Source: CAG-390 sp045633005
Lineage (GTDB): Bacteria > Bacillota > Clostridia > Oscillospirales > CAG-272
NCBI GenBank assembly: GCA_045633005.1
Contig: JAZQXT010000007.1
Coordinates: 79,787-143,786 of the forward strand
Length of the DNA: 64,000 bases
Direction of reading: 5' to 3'
Shown here: positions 36,201 through 43,303 of the stretch, piece after piece
How the letters are laid out: every line of letters starts with the position of its first letter
Numbering within the stretch: the first letter of the stretch is position 1
The notes under the pieces: generated by a model
What the model saw: the letters and a program-made list of their open reading frames with translations, nothing else
Databases searched by the model: none
What the model was told of the DNA's origin: nothing
Made by a program: the position numbers and the translations under genes

Positions 36201-36924
36201 TAACCCCAACATTCAGGACGTTATCATCAAGTCCGAGGAAACCGGTGAGACCTCTAAGTATCAGATTCCCTACGGTCGCCGTATAATCGTTGAGAACGGC
36301 TCCGTCGTTAAGCGCGGTGACGCTATCACCGAGGGCTCTAAGGCTCCCGCCGACATTATGGCGTATATGGGCGCTGACGCAGTATACGACTATATCATCA
36401 GCGAGATCCAGAAGGCTTACCGTGCGCAGTCGGTTAACATCAACGACAAGCATATCGAGGTCATCGCCCGTCAGATGACGCGCAAGCGTCGCATCGAGGA
36501 CAGCGGCGACACCAACCTTCTCCTTGGCTCTCTCGTTTCCATCAACGAGTTTGAGGACGAGAACGCTCAGGTCCGCGCAAGGATCGCCGCAGGCGAGGAG
36601 GGACTTAAGGAGGCTGTTGGAATTCCCGTGCTTCTCGGTATATCCAAGGCTGCACTCCAGACCGATTCCTTCCTGTCCGCCGCATCCTTCCAGGAGACCA
36701 CCAAGGTTCTTACCGAGGCGGCTATCAAGGGTAAGGTAGACAACCTGCTCGGTCTTAAGGAGAACGTTATTATCGGTAAGCTCATCCCCGCAGGTACGGG
36801 TATGGCTTGCTACAACACCGTTGACATCGTGGGAACTGCCGCAGAGGAGGCTTCCGACGAGGTCGATGAAGCAGAGCAGGCAGAACTTAGCGCAGATGCC
36901 GAGGAGATCGGCGTAGAGGCGTAA
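33247..36924 (+). CDS. rpoC: RNA polymerase beta' subunit
   Basis: 1225 residues, in the range for Bacillota. The N-terminal zinc site shows CMCGKY and CDKCGVEV cysteines; the catalytic magnesium loop is NADFDGDQM (about residues 455-463); the second zinc site uses the cysteines of C...CHARHGVCAHCYG; the trigger loop region is QPGTQLTMRTFHTGG-like with GEPGTQLTMRTFHTG. AAGGAG ribosome site 7 bases ahead of the start. It ends with an acidic Ala/Glu-rich tail. Cotranscribed with rpoB; a GC-rich hairpin follows. Confidence 0.98.
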   Translation: MANNEFASIKIGLASPDKIREWSYGEVTKPETINYRTLKAEVGGLFCERIFGPTKDGACMCGKYKNSHNIREKIICDKCGVEVTTKKVRRERMGHIELATPVSHIWYFKASPSRMALVLDISSKQLEQVLYFAENIVLDPGNTPLERGMVLNEKQYTEYREMYENEFRVGMGAEAIRELLASINVDELAVSLKEELKTTTSQKKARIIKRLEVIESFRRSGNKLEWMVLDVVPVLPPDIRPMVQLDGGRFASSDLNELYRRVISRNNRLKKLIEIHTPEIVIRNEKRMLQEAVDALIDNGRRGKPVTGPSNRALKSLSEMLRGKQGRFRQNLLGKRVDYSGRSVIVVGPSLKIYQCGLPKEMALELFKPFVVKRLVEMGKATNVKEAQKKIDRAQVSNDEVWDALENVIKEHPVLLNRAPTLHRLSIQAFEPVLVEGRAIKLHPLVCTAFNADFDGDQMPVHVPLSAEAQAEARFLMLSANNLLKPADGRAVTVPTQDMILGSYYLSIVRTDEPGCGRIFRDVDEATMAYANGQIGLHAPIAVRMKKDGETRIIGLIRPDMTDDKEQIGRVNTGKDAVTLGRIIFNSNIPQDLGFVDRSRDENKFDLEIASIITKKELGQIINACIARHTSATTAEMLDAIKEMGYKYSTRASFSISVYDMTIPKEKKDLVSEAEAEVVKIGKYYARGLLSEEERYDKVIALWNKTTADVTAALQKGFSTYNPIKIMSDSGARGSITQMRQLAGMRGPMFATNGKTMEIPIKSNFREGMKIFEYFMGARSSRKSLSDTALRTADSGYLTRRLVDVSQDVIVREEKCDTQTGAYVRAITEPGADKPIEPLADRLVGRYTLGDVVDPKTGEVIVPDDTLVDEKMAKKIVAAGVEEVCIRTVIQCHARHGVCAHCYGADLASGKKVNVGEAVGILAAQSIGEPGTQLTMRTFHTGGVAGSDITQGLPRVEELFEARTPKKPAILSAVDGVAHIQPDEANPNIQDVIIKSEETGETSKYQIPYGRRIIVENGSVVKRGDAITEGSKAPADIMAYMGADAVYDYIISEIQKAYRAQSVNINDKHIEVIARQMTRKRRIEDSGDTNLLLGSLVSINEFEDENAQVRARIAAGEEGLKEAVGIPVLLGISKAALQTDSFLSAASFQETTKVLTEAAIKGKVDNLLGLKENVIIGKLIPAGTGMACYNTVDIVGTAAEEASDEVDEAEQAELSADAEEIGVEA

Positions 36925-36940
36925 ATCTGCCAAAAATATA

Positions 36941-36972
36941 GGGGTGCGCCGCATTTTTACGCGGCGCACCCC
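36941..36972 (+). terminator. GC-rich hairpin after rpoC
   Basis: GGGGTGCGCCGC and GCGGCGCACCCC make a perfect 12-bp stem around an 8-base loop. No T-run follows, so it may be a partial terminator, a processing site, or a 3'-end stabiliser rather than a full stop before rpsL. Confidence 0.55.
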
Positions 36973-37072
36973 GATGCTTCGTAAACGATATGTGCAAAAT
37001 TGACACAAACGCCAAAAACGCGAGCGTGATTTTGTGCAAAAAGTAGATTTTTTATCTCGAAGTTTGTGATTA

Positions 37073-37101
37073 TTGACAAATTGACGGGAAAATGATATAA
37101 T
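37073..37101 (+). promoter_or_regulatory. Promoter of the rpsL-rpsG-fusA-tuf operon
   Basis: TTGACA (37073-37078) and TATAAT (37096-37101) with a 17-base spacer, a full consensus match, as expected for a ribosomal operon. The leader holds a hairpin at 37154-37184 (AACAGCA with TGCTGTGTT around a GGCGCGCC core). Confidence 0.8.
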
Positions 37102-37227
37102 AGTATGAAATTTGCCGCGAATACGTTGCTCGGGTTCGAGGTAAATAGCCAAAAACAGCATCACGGCGCGCCAAGTGCTGTGTTCTGTATATAAGCAAAT
37201 ACGAAAAGAAGGAGGATAAGAAGAGGA

Positions 37228-37650
37228 ATGCCAACCTTTAACCAGCTTGTCAGACAGGGCCGTAGCGATAAGGTTTACAAGTCGAAGTCTCCCGTACTTC
37301 AGAAGGGCTTTAACACCATCAGCAACGTAGCCACCGATCTGCCTTCACCCCAGAAGCGCGGCGTTTGCACCAAGGTAACTACTACCAGCCCTAAGAAGCC
37401 TAACTCTGCACTTCGTAAGATCGCAAGAGTTCGTCTTACCAACGGTCTTGAGGCAACGACCTACATTCCCGGTGAGGGACACAATTTGCAGGAACACTCC
37501 GTAGTTCTCATCAGAGGCGGAAGAGTGCGCGATCTGCCTGGTGTACGTTACCACATCATCCGTGGTACGCTTGACGCTCAGGGAGTTGCAGCCCGCAAGC
37601 AAGCCCGTTCCAAGTATGGAACAAAAGTTCCGAAGGCTTCTAAGAAGTAA
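37228..37650 (+). CDS. rpsL: 30S ribosomal protein S12
   Basis: 140 residues with the Gram-positive-type 13-residue N-terminal insertion. Decoding-centre protein of the 30S subunit. Lys56 (PKKPNS, E. coli Lys43) is intact. The second decoding loop reads GGRVRDLPGVRYH, with arginine at position 101 (E. coli 88, B. subtilis 101) where lysine is almost universal; this same change gives streptomycin resistance in other bacteria. The codon is CGC in GTG-CGC-GAT. AAGGAGG ribosome site. First gene of the str operon. Confidence 0.97.
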   Translation: MPTFNQLVRQGRSDKVYKSKSPVLQKGFNTISNVATDLPSPQKRGVCTKVTTTSPKKPNSALRKIARVRLTNGLEATTYIPGEGHNLQEHSVVLIRGGRVRDLPGVRYHIIRGTLDAQGVAARKQARSKYGTKVPKASKK

Positions 37651-37797
37651 TTTCGGAAAAAGGTATGCAGCATGTTTTTAGCTTGTCACGGATTTCCGTT
37701 TTGTTTATATACAGGGGAAAACGCGGCTCGCGCCAACAGGAGATATGCTTTTGAGTACCTATGATTTCATTCAAAATTAATGAAGGAGGGAAGTACA
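37651..37797 (+). other. rpsL-rpsG spacer
   Basis: 147 bases without a gene. In E. coli the rpsL-rpsG spacer is the S7 autoregulation site; here I see no conserved structure I can identify, only an AAGGAGGG ribosome site at its end. Confidence 0.35.
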
Positions 37798-38268
37798 GTG
37801 CCGAGAAGAGGTCGTATATCCAAGAGAGATGTTCTGCCGGATCCGCTTTACAAGTCTAAGCTTGTTACCAAGCTTATCAACAACGTAATGCTTGACGGCA
37901 AGAAGGGAGTCGCCCAGAAGATCGTTTACGACGCATTTGCAAGCGTTGAGGCGAAGACTGGTAAGAATGGACTCGAAGCTTTTGTTGAAGCTCTTGAAAA
38001 CGTAATGCCCGTACTTGAGGTTAAGGCTCGCCGTGTAGGTGGATCTACCTATCAGGTACCGCTGGAGGTAAGAGCAGAAAGACGTCAGACTCTGGGTCTT
38101 CGCTGGGTGGTAATGTTTGCCAGAAAGCGCGGCGAGCGTACCATGGCAGATCGTCTTGCAGCCGAGATAATCGATGCAACGAACAATGCCGGTGGAGCGT
38201 TCAAGAAGAAAGAAGAGACTCACCGTATGGCAGAGGCAAACAAGGCGTTTGCACATTACAGATATTAA
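37798..38268 (+). CDS. rpsG: 30S ribosomal protein S7
   Basis: 156 residues, exactly the usual length, from the GTG at 37798 with GAAGGAGGG 7 bases upstream; an in-frame ATG at 37780 overlaps the ribosome site. Family features: PRRGRISKRDVLPDPLYKS start, LVTKLINNVMLDGKK, GGSTYQVPLEV and the C-terminal KKEETHRMAEANKAFAHYR. S7 starts assembly of the 30S head and binds 16S rRNA. Confidence 0.97.
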   Translation: MPRRGRISKRDVLPDPLYKSKLVTKLINNVMLDGKKGVAQKIVYDAFASVEAKTGKNGLEAFVEALENVMPVLEVKARRVGGSTYQVPLEVRAERRQTLGLRWVVMFARKRGERTMADRLAAEIIDATNNAGGAFKKKEETHRMAEANKAFAHYRY

Positions 38269-38327
38269 TTTGCTAATAGCAAATATATCTTTTTTAAGTA
38301 GAAAAAAGTTAAGGAGACCTGAAGTTT

Positions 38328-40412
38328 ATGCCAAGAGAATATTCGCTTGAGTGTACTCGAAATATCGGTATCATGGCTCACATCGATGCCGGAAAGACCA
38401 CCACCAGCGAAAGAATTTTGTTCTATACAGGTGTCAACCACAAGCTTGGTGAGACACACGATGGCGATGCTACGATGGACTGGATGGAGCAGGAGAAGGA
38501 GAGGGGAATAACCATCACCTCCGCCGCTACCACTTGCCATTGGAGAGGCAATCGCATAAACATCATTGATACCCCCGGTCACGTTGACTTCACCGTGGAG
38601 GTAGAGCGTTCGCTCAGAGTTCTTGACGGTGCAGTTGCGGTATTTTGCGCAAAGGGCGGCGTTGAGCCCCAGTCTGAAACCGTTTGGAGACAGGCTACCA
38701 AGTACAGCGTGCCTCGTCTTGCCTATGTCAATAAGATGGATATAACCGGCGCAGATTTCTACCGTGTTGTAGATATGATGAAGGAGCGCTTGGGCGCAAA
38801 TGCGGTTCCGATCCAGCTTCCTATTGGCAAAGAGGACGGTTTCCGTGGTATCATTGACCTTATGAACATGGAGGCTACCGTTTACTACAACGATAACGGT
38901 ACCGATATGAGAATTGAGCCTATCCCCGAGGATATGCTCGACGAGGCTAAGCTCTACCGTGAAGCTATGGTAGAGGCAGCCGCAGAGGTAGACGACGTCC
39001 TTATGGACAAGTACCTCGAGGGTGAGGAGATCACTAACGATGAATTGAGAGTAGCTATGCGTAAGGCAACTATCCAGAACCACATGGTTCCCGTAGTTTG
39101 CGGAACGTCCTTCAAGAACAAGGGCGTACAGAAGCTGCTTGATGCTATCGTTGATTACCTGCCTTCCCCCGTTGATGTTCCTAGCATCACGGGTATTGAC
39201 CCCGACACAGGCGACGAGGACAGCCGTCCTTCCAGCGACGAAGCTCCGTTTGCAGCTCTTGCATTCAAGATCGCAACCGACCCCTTCGTTGGAAAGCTCT
39301 GCTTCTTCCGCGTATATTCGGGATCTATCCATGCAGGCGATACCGTTTGGAACGCCAGCAAGGGTAAAAAGGAAAGAATGGGAAGAATCGTTCAGATGCA
39401 CGCAAACTCCCGTAAGGATATCGACGTCGTTTACGCGGGCGATATCGCAGCGGTCGTTTCCGTAAAGAACACCGGTACCGGTGACTCTCTCTGCGACGAG
39501 AAGAACCCCATCATTCTTGAATCTATGGAATTCCCCGAGCCCGTTATCAGAGTTGCTATCGAGCCCAAGACCCGTGCGGGACTTGAGAAGATGGGCGTTG
39601 CTCTGTCCAAGCTGGCTGAGGAGGATCCTACCTTCCGTACCTACACCGACGACGATACGGGTCAGACCATTATCGCAGGTATGGGTGAGCTTCACCTTGA
39701 GATCATCGTTGACAGACTTCTGCGCGAGTTCAAGGTAGAGGCTAACATCGGTGCACCTCAGGTTGCTTACAAGGAGACTATCCGTCAGAGAGTTGAGCAC
39801 GAGTGCAAGTACAAGAAGCAGTCCGGTGGTTCCGGTCAGTACGCTCACGTTAAGATCATACTTGAGCCTAACGAGTCCGGCGCGGGCTACGAATTTGTAA
39901 ACTCCGTTACCGGTGGCGCAATTCCCAAGGAATTCATCGAGCCTGTAAATCAGGGCATCCAGAGCGCAATGCAGTGCGGTGTTCTTGCAGGCTACAACGT
40001 AGTTGACGTAAAGGCAACCCTTTACGATGGCTCTTATCACGAGGTCGACTCCTCTGAAATGGCGTTCAAGATCGCCGGTTCTATGGCGTTCAAGGAGGCT
40101 ATGAGAAAGGCAGAGCCCGTACTCACCGAGCCTATCATGAAGGTTACCACCATTACGCCCAACGATTACCTCGGAGACGTTATTGGTGACTTTAACTCTC
40201 GCCGCGGCGCAATTCAGTCGATGACCGACGACGGCAAGGGTACTACCGAGATCATCGCAGACGTTCCGCTGTCCGAAATGTTCGGATACGCAACCGACCT
40301 GCGTTCCAAGTCTCAGGGACGTGCGCTCTATTCTATGGAGCCGCACAACTTTGCTCAGGTTCCCAAGAGCATTCAGGAGGGCATCGTTACCTCCCGTTCA
40401 AAGGCAAACTAA
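38328..40412 (+). CDS. fusA: Elongation factor G
   Basis: 694 residues, standard. GTP-binding motifs AHIDAGKTT (G1), RGITIT (G2), DTPGH (G3) and NKMD (G4) lie in the first 145 residues; domains II-V follow, including the domain IV tip region. Catalyses ribosomal translocation and, with RRF, recycling. AAGGAGA ribosome site. Third gene of the str operon. Confidence 0.98.
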   Translation: MPREYSLECTRNIGIMAHIDAGKTTTSERILFYTGVNHKLGETHDGDATMDWMEQEKERGITITSAATTCHWRGNRINIIDTPGHVDFTVEVERSLRVLDGAVAVFCAKGGVEPQSETVWRQATKYSVPRLAYVNKMDITGADFYRVVDMMKERLGANAVPIQLPIGKEDGFRGIIDLMNMEATVYYNDNGTDMRIEPIPEDMLDEAKLYREAMVEAAAEVDDVLMDKYLEGEEITNDELRVAMRKATIQNHMVPVVCGTSFKNKGVQKLLDAIVDYLPSPVDVPSITGIDPDTGDEDSRPSSDEAPFAALAFKIATDPFVGKLCFFRVYSGSIHAGDTVWNASKGKKERMGRIVQMHANSRKDIDVVYAGDIAAVVSVKNTGTGDSLCDEKNPIILESMEFPEPVIRVAIEPKTRAGLEKMGVALSKLAEEDPTFRTYTDDDTGQTIIAGMGELHLEIIVDRLLREFKVEANIGAPQVAYKETIRQRVEHECKYKKQSGGSGQYAHVKIILEPNESGAGYEFVNSVTGGAIPKEFIEPVNQGIQSAMQCGVLAGYNVVDVKATLYDGSYHEVDSSEMAFKIAGSMAFKEAMRKAEPVLTEPIMKVTTITPNDYLGDVIGDFNSRRGAIQSMTDDGKGTTEIIADVPLSEMFGYATDLRSKSQGRALYSMEPHNFAQVPKSIQEGIVTSRSKAN

Positions 40413-40465
40413 TCGTTTGTTAAATTAAAAATTAAAAAATAAAACTTATATGGAGGAAATTCCAA

Positions 40466-41671
40466 ATGGCAAAGGCTACGTTTGAACGCACCAAACCCCA
40501 CGTAAACATTGGTACCATCGGTCACGTTGACCATGGTAAGACCACTCTTACTGCAGCTATCACCAAGTATCTCTCCCTTACCGCAGGTAGTGTTGAGTTC
40601 ATGGCATACGACCAGATCGACAACGCTCCCGAGGAGAGAGCAAGAGGTATCACAATCAACACCCGTCACGTTGAGTACGAGACTGAGAACCGTCACTACG
40701 CTCACGTTGACTGCCCCGGCCACGCCGACTACGTTAAGAACATGATCACCGGTGCTGCACAGATGGATGGCGCTATCCTCGTTGTTGCAGGTACCGACGG
40801 TCCTCTCCAGCAGACCCGCGAGCACGTTCTGCTCGCTCGTCAGGTTGGCGTTCCCGCAATCTGCGTATTTATGAACAAGACCGACCTCGTTGATGATGAT
40901 GAGCTTCTCGACCTCGTTGAGATGGAAGTTCGTGATCTTCTTTCCGAGTATGACTTCCCCGGCGACGATATTCCGATCGTTCGCGGTTCTGCTCGTGAGG
41001 CTCTTACCTCTGAAAACACCGATCCCAACGCTCCCGAGTACGCTCCCATCAAGGAGCTCATGGCTCAGGTTGACAGCTATATTCCTACCCCTGAGCGTAA
41101 GGCAGACCTTGACTTCCTTATGCCCGTCGAGGACGTATTCTCCATCTCCGGCCGTGGTACCGTTGCTACCGGTCGTGTAGAGCGTGGTACCGTTAAGGTT
41201 GGCGACACCGTTGAGATCGTTGGTCTCAGCGATGAGAACCGCAACTGCGTTGTTACCGGTGTTGAGATGTTCCACAAGCTCCTTCCTCAGGCAGAGGCCG
41301 GCGATAACATCGGTTGCCTCCTCCGTGGCGTAGCTAAGGACGAGATCGAGCGCGGACAGGTTCTCTGCAAGCCCGGCTCTGTAAAGCCCCACACCAAGTT
41401 CTCCGGTCAGGTTTACGTTCTTACCGAGAAGGAAGGCGGCCGTAAGAAGCCCTTCGTAACCGGTTACAGACCTCAGTTCTACTTCAGAACCACCGACGTT
41501 ACCGGTAGCATCGAGCTTCCCGCTGACGTTGAGATGTGCCGTCCCGGCGATAACGTAACCTTCAACGTTGAGCTCATCACCCCCATCGCTTGCGAGAAGG
41601 GTCTCCGTTTTGCTATCCGTGAGGGTGGTAGAACCGTTGGTTCGGGCGTTGTTTCCGAGATCGTTGAGTAA
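40466..41671 (+). CDS. tuf: Elongation factor Tu
   Basis: 401 residues. G1 GHVDHGKTT, switch I RGITI, DCPGH, NKTD and GSAR are all present; domains 2 and 3 (from about 210) are complete to the GGRTVGSGVVSEIVE end. Delivers aminoacyl-tRNA to the ribosome. GGAGG ribosome site. Codon use here and in fusA is more biased than in the flanking genes, as expected for top-level expression. Terminator directly downstream. Confidence 0.98.
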   Translation: MAKATFERTKPHVNIGTIGHVDHGKTTLTAAITKYLSLTAGSVEFMAYDQIDNAPEERARGITINTRHVEYETENRHYAHVDCPGHADYVKNMITGAAQMDGAILVVAGTDGPLQQTREHVLLARQVGVPAICVFMNKTDLVDDDELLDLVEMEVRDLLSEYDFPGDDIPIVRGSAREALTSENTDPNAPEYAPIKELMAQVDSYIPTPERKADLDFLMPVEDVFSISGRGTVATGRVERGTVKVGDTVEIVGLSDENRNCVVTGVEMFHKLLPQAEAGDNIGCLLRGVAKDEIERGQVLCKPGSVKPHTKFSGQVYVLTEKEGGRKKPFVTGYRPQFYFRTTDVTGSIELPADVEMCRPGDNVTFNVELITPIACEKGLRFAIREGGRTVGSGVVSEIVE

Positions 41672-41693
41672 TTTATATTACTTTTAACACTAT

Positions 41694-41724
41694 AAATCGG
41701 ACGCGCTTCGGCGCGTCCGATTTT
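41694..41724 (+). terminator. Terminator of the str operon
   Basis: AAATCGGACGCGC-TTCG-GCGCGTCCGATTTT: a 13-bp stem with a stable TTCG tetraloop followed by T-rich sequence, 22 bases after the tuf stop. Confidence 0.9.
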
Positions 41725-41733
41725 ACATTTAAT

Positions 41734-41908
41734 ATCTTTGGGGATCGGTGAAATTCCGTACCGGCGGTGTTGCTAAAATGCTGAGTCCGCGAGCTGATAA
41801 GGTCAGCCGAGCAGGTGAGAATCCTGCACCGACCGTAAAAAACGGCATATCTTGCTATAAAGTCGGGATGGGAGAAGATGTTTCTCCCCCGTAGAAATGG
41901 GGAAAATT
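41734..41908 (+). promoter_or_regulatory. FMN riboswitch (RFN element) controlling ribU
   Basis: The aptamer (41734-41880) has the conserved blocks GGTGAAATTCC, ACCGGCGGT, AGTCCGCGAGC, GGTGAGAATCC and CACCGACCGTA, closed by ATCTT with AAGAT. After it, TTTCTCCCC (41881-41889) can pair either with GGGAGAA at the aptamer edge (41870-41876) or with GGGGAAAA carrying the ribosome site (41899-41906). With FMN bound the closing stem captures AAGAT, freeing TTTCTCCCC to hide the ribosome site, so control is probably translational. There is no terminator hairpin with T-run. Confidence 0.9.
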
Positions 41909-42595
41909 ATGACTAAAAATAACAGAAATCATCTGCGGCTTCTTGCCGCGCTCGCGCTTTTTTGCGCTTTGGCTTACGCCGTCACCTTGATCTTTCATAT
42001 CAAGGTATCGTTTTTGACCTTTGATGCCAAGGATGCCGTTGTTTGTATAGCGGCGATGATATTTGGCGTTCTGCCGTCCACGGTGATCGCGCTTGTGGTC
42101 TCCACTATCGAGGCTATCTCGATAAGCGATACTGCCTTTTGGGGATGGCTTATGAATTTTATCTCCACGGCGGTCTTTGCCGCGGTGGCTGGTATCGTTT
42201 ACCGCCGAGTCAGAAAAATGTGGGGAGCGATCCTCGGACTCGGACTTGCGGTGGTGATCTTTACGGGAGTTATGATGGCGATGAATCTCATCATAACGCC
42301 TATTTATATGAAAACTTCGGTCGAGGTGGTCAAGGGGCTTATCCCTACGCTGCTTTTGCCCTTTAATCTTATAAAAGCGCTACTTAACGCGGCGCTCGTG
42401 CTGGCTTTTTATAAGCCCATCGTTACCGCGTTGCGCAAGGCGAGGGTGCTTCCCGCTCGCGAGCTTGCCGTGGATACGGCGGGATACCGCATGAACGCCA
42501 AGAGCGTTGCGGTGCTGTGCGTTGCCGCCGCCGTTGCGGTAGGTTGCGTGCTTGCGATGGTGTACCTTATGAACGGTAGCTTTAGTTTTATTTAA
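41909..42595 (+). CDS. ribU: Riboflavin ECF transporter substrate-binding component RibU
   Basis: 228 residues from the ATG at 41909, with GGGGA 6 bases upstream. About six membrane helices. The RibU hallmark FLTFDAKDAVVCIAAMIFG lies at about 37-55, followed by VSTIEAISISDTAFWGWLMNF. As S-component it captures riboflavin outside the membrane and works with the shared ECF ATPase/T module, not encoded here. The FMN riboswitch directly upstream confirms the flavin role: high FMN should shut down uptake. Confidence 0.93.
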   Translation: MTKNNRNHLRLLAALALFCALAYAVTLIFHIKVSFLTFDAKDAVVCIAAMIFGVLPSTVIALVVSTIEAISISDTAFWGWLMNFISTAVFAAVAGIVYRRVRKMWGAILGLGLAVVIFTGVMMAMNLIITPIYMKTSVEVVKGLIPTLLLPFNLIKALLNAALVLAFYKPIVTALRKARVLPARELAVDTAGYRMNAKSVAVLCVAAAVAVGCVLAMVYLMNGSFSFI

Positions 42596-42608
42596 TTCGG
42601 AGCTTGAA

Positions 42609-43112
42609 ATGGTTGAAGCAATAAAAACGTTTTTTCTTGAAACCGTGGGCGAGGAGCTTTGCGTGCTTTTCTGCTCAATGATACCGATAATAGAGCTTCG
42701 CGGTGCGATACCGCTCGGAGCGGGACTTGGACTTCCGTGGTGGCAGAGCTTTGGACTCGCCGTCATCGGAAATATGATACCCGTGCCGTTCATTCTCCTC
42801 TTCATCCGCAAGATACTTGATTGGATGGCGGGGTGCAAGATATCCCTTTTCAACAAGGTGGCAAATTGGCTCTATCGCAAGGCGGAGAAAAATAGAGAAA
42901 AGATAGAAAAATACGCCTTTTGGGGAATTTGCTTTTTCGTTGCGATCCCCCTGCCCGTAACGGGGGCGTGGACGGGCTCGCTCGTTTGCGCGACCATCAG
43001 GCAAAGGTTCTGGCACGCGATGCTTTCTGCCTTCCTCGGCGTGCTTATTGCCGCAACGATAATGACTCTTGCTTCGTACGGAGTCGTCGCGGCGTTCAGT
43101 ATTTTCGCGTAA
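42609..43112 (+). CDS. COG2426-type small multidrug export-like membrane protein
   Basis: 167 residues, about five hydrophobic segments. The pattern SMIPIIELRGAIPLGAGLGLPWW at the N-terminus and FVAIPLPVTGAWTGSLVCAT in the C-terminal half are typical of the COG2426 family, distantly related to DedA/VTT proteins by the ELRGAIP and P-TG-ATG-like re-entrant segments. Annotated in databases as small multidrug export proteins, but the true function is unknown. CGGAG ribosome site, 13 bases behind ribU, so it is probably under the FMN riboswitch transcript although not necessarily regulated by it. Confidence 0.75.
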   Translation: MVEAIKTFFLETVGEELCVLFCSMIPIIELRGAIPLGAGLGLPWWQSFGLAVIGNMIPVPFILLFIRKILDWMAGCKISLFNKVANWLYRKAEKNREKIEKYAFWGICFFVAIPLPVTGAWTGSLVCATIRQRFWHAMLSAFLGVLIAATIMTLASYGVVAAFSIFA

Positions 43113-43116
43113 GGTG

Positions 43117-43145
43117 TTGACAAATGCCGAAATATGTGTTATCAT
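43117..43145 (+). promoter_or_regulatory. Promoter of metK
   Basis: TTGACA (43117-43122) and TATCAT (43140-43145), 17 bases apart, about 25 bases ahead of the SAM-I aptamer. Confidence 0.75.
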
Positions 43146-43170
43146 ATCCTCGGTAAAACGAATATAATAT

Positions 43171-43288
43171 CTTATCAAGAGCAACGGAGGGACAGGCCCT
43201 GTGATGTTGCAGCAACCTGCCGCGGCAAGGTGCTAAATCCCGACAGATGAGAGAAAAGAGCCTCGTCGGGAAGACGAGGCTTTTGCTT
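43171..43288 (+). promoter_or_regulatory. SAM-I riboswitch (S-box) with terminator ahead of metK
   Basis: Aptamer 43171-43251: CTTATC (43171) pairs with GATGAG (43246), with the conserved AGGGACAGGCCCTGTGATG, GCAGCAACC and AAGGTGCTAAATCC blocks. The expression platform is a terminator: GCCTCGTC/GACGAGGC (43260-43280) followed by TTTTGCTTT. CCCGAC (43239-43244) can pair with GTCGGG (43265-43270) as antiterminator. With SAM bound, the terminator forms and metK transcription stops. Confidence 0.93.
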
Positions 43289-43303
43289 TGAAAGGAAAGA
43301 AAA

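Noticed and set aside
33613..37164. Open frame of 1183 codons opposite rpoC
   Set aside because: Antisense to rpoC, starts in the rpsL promoter region without a ribosome site, and has no family signature.
38265..40346. Open frame of 693 codons opposite fusA
   Set aside because: Shadow of fusA codon bias; no plausible protein features.
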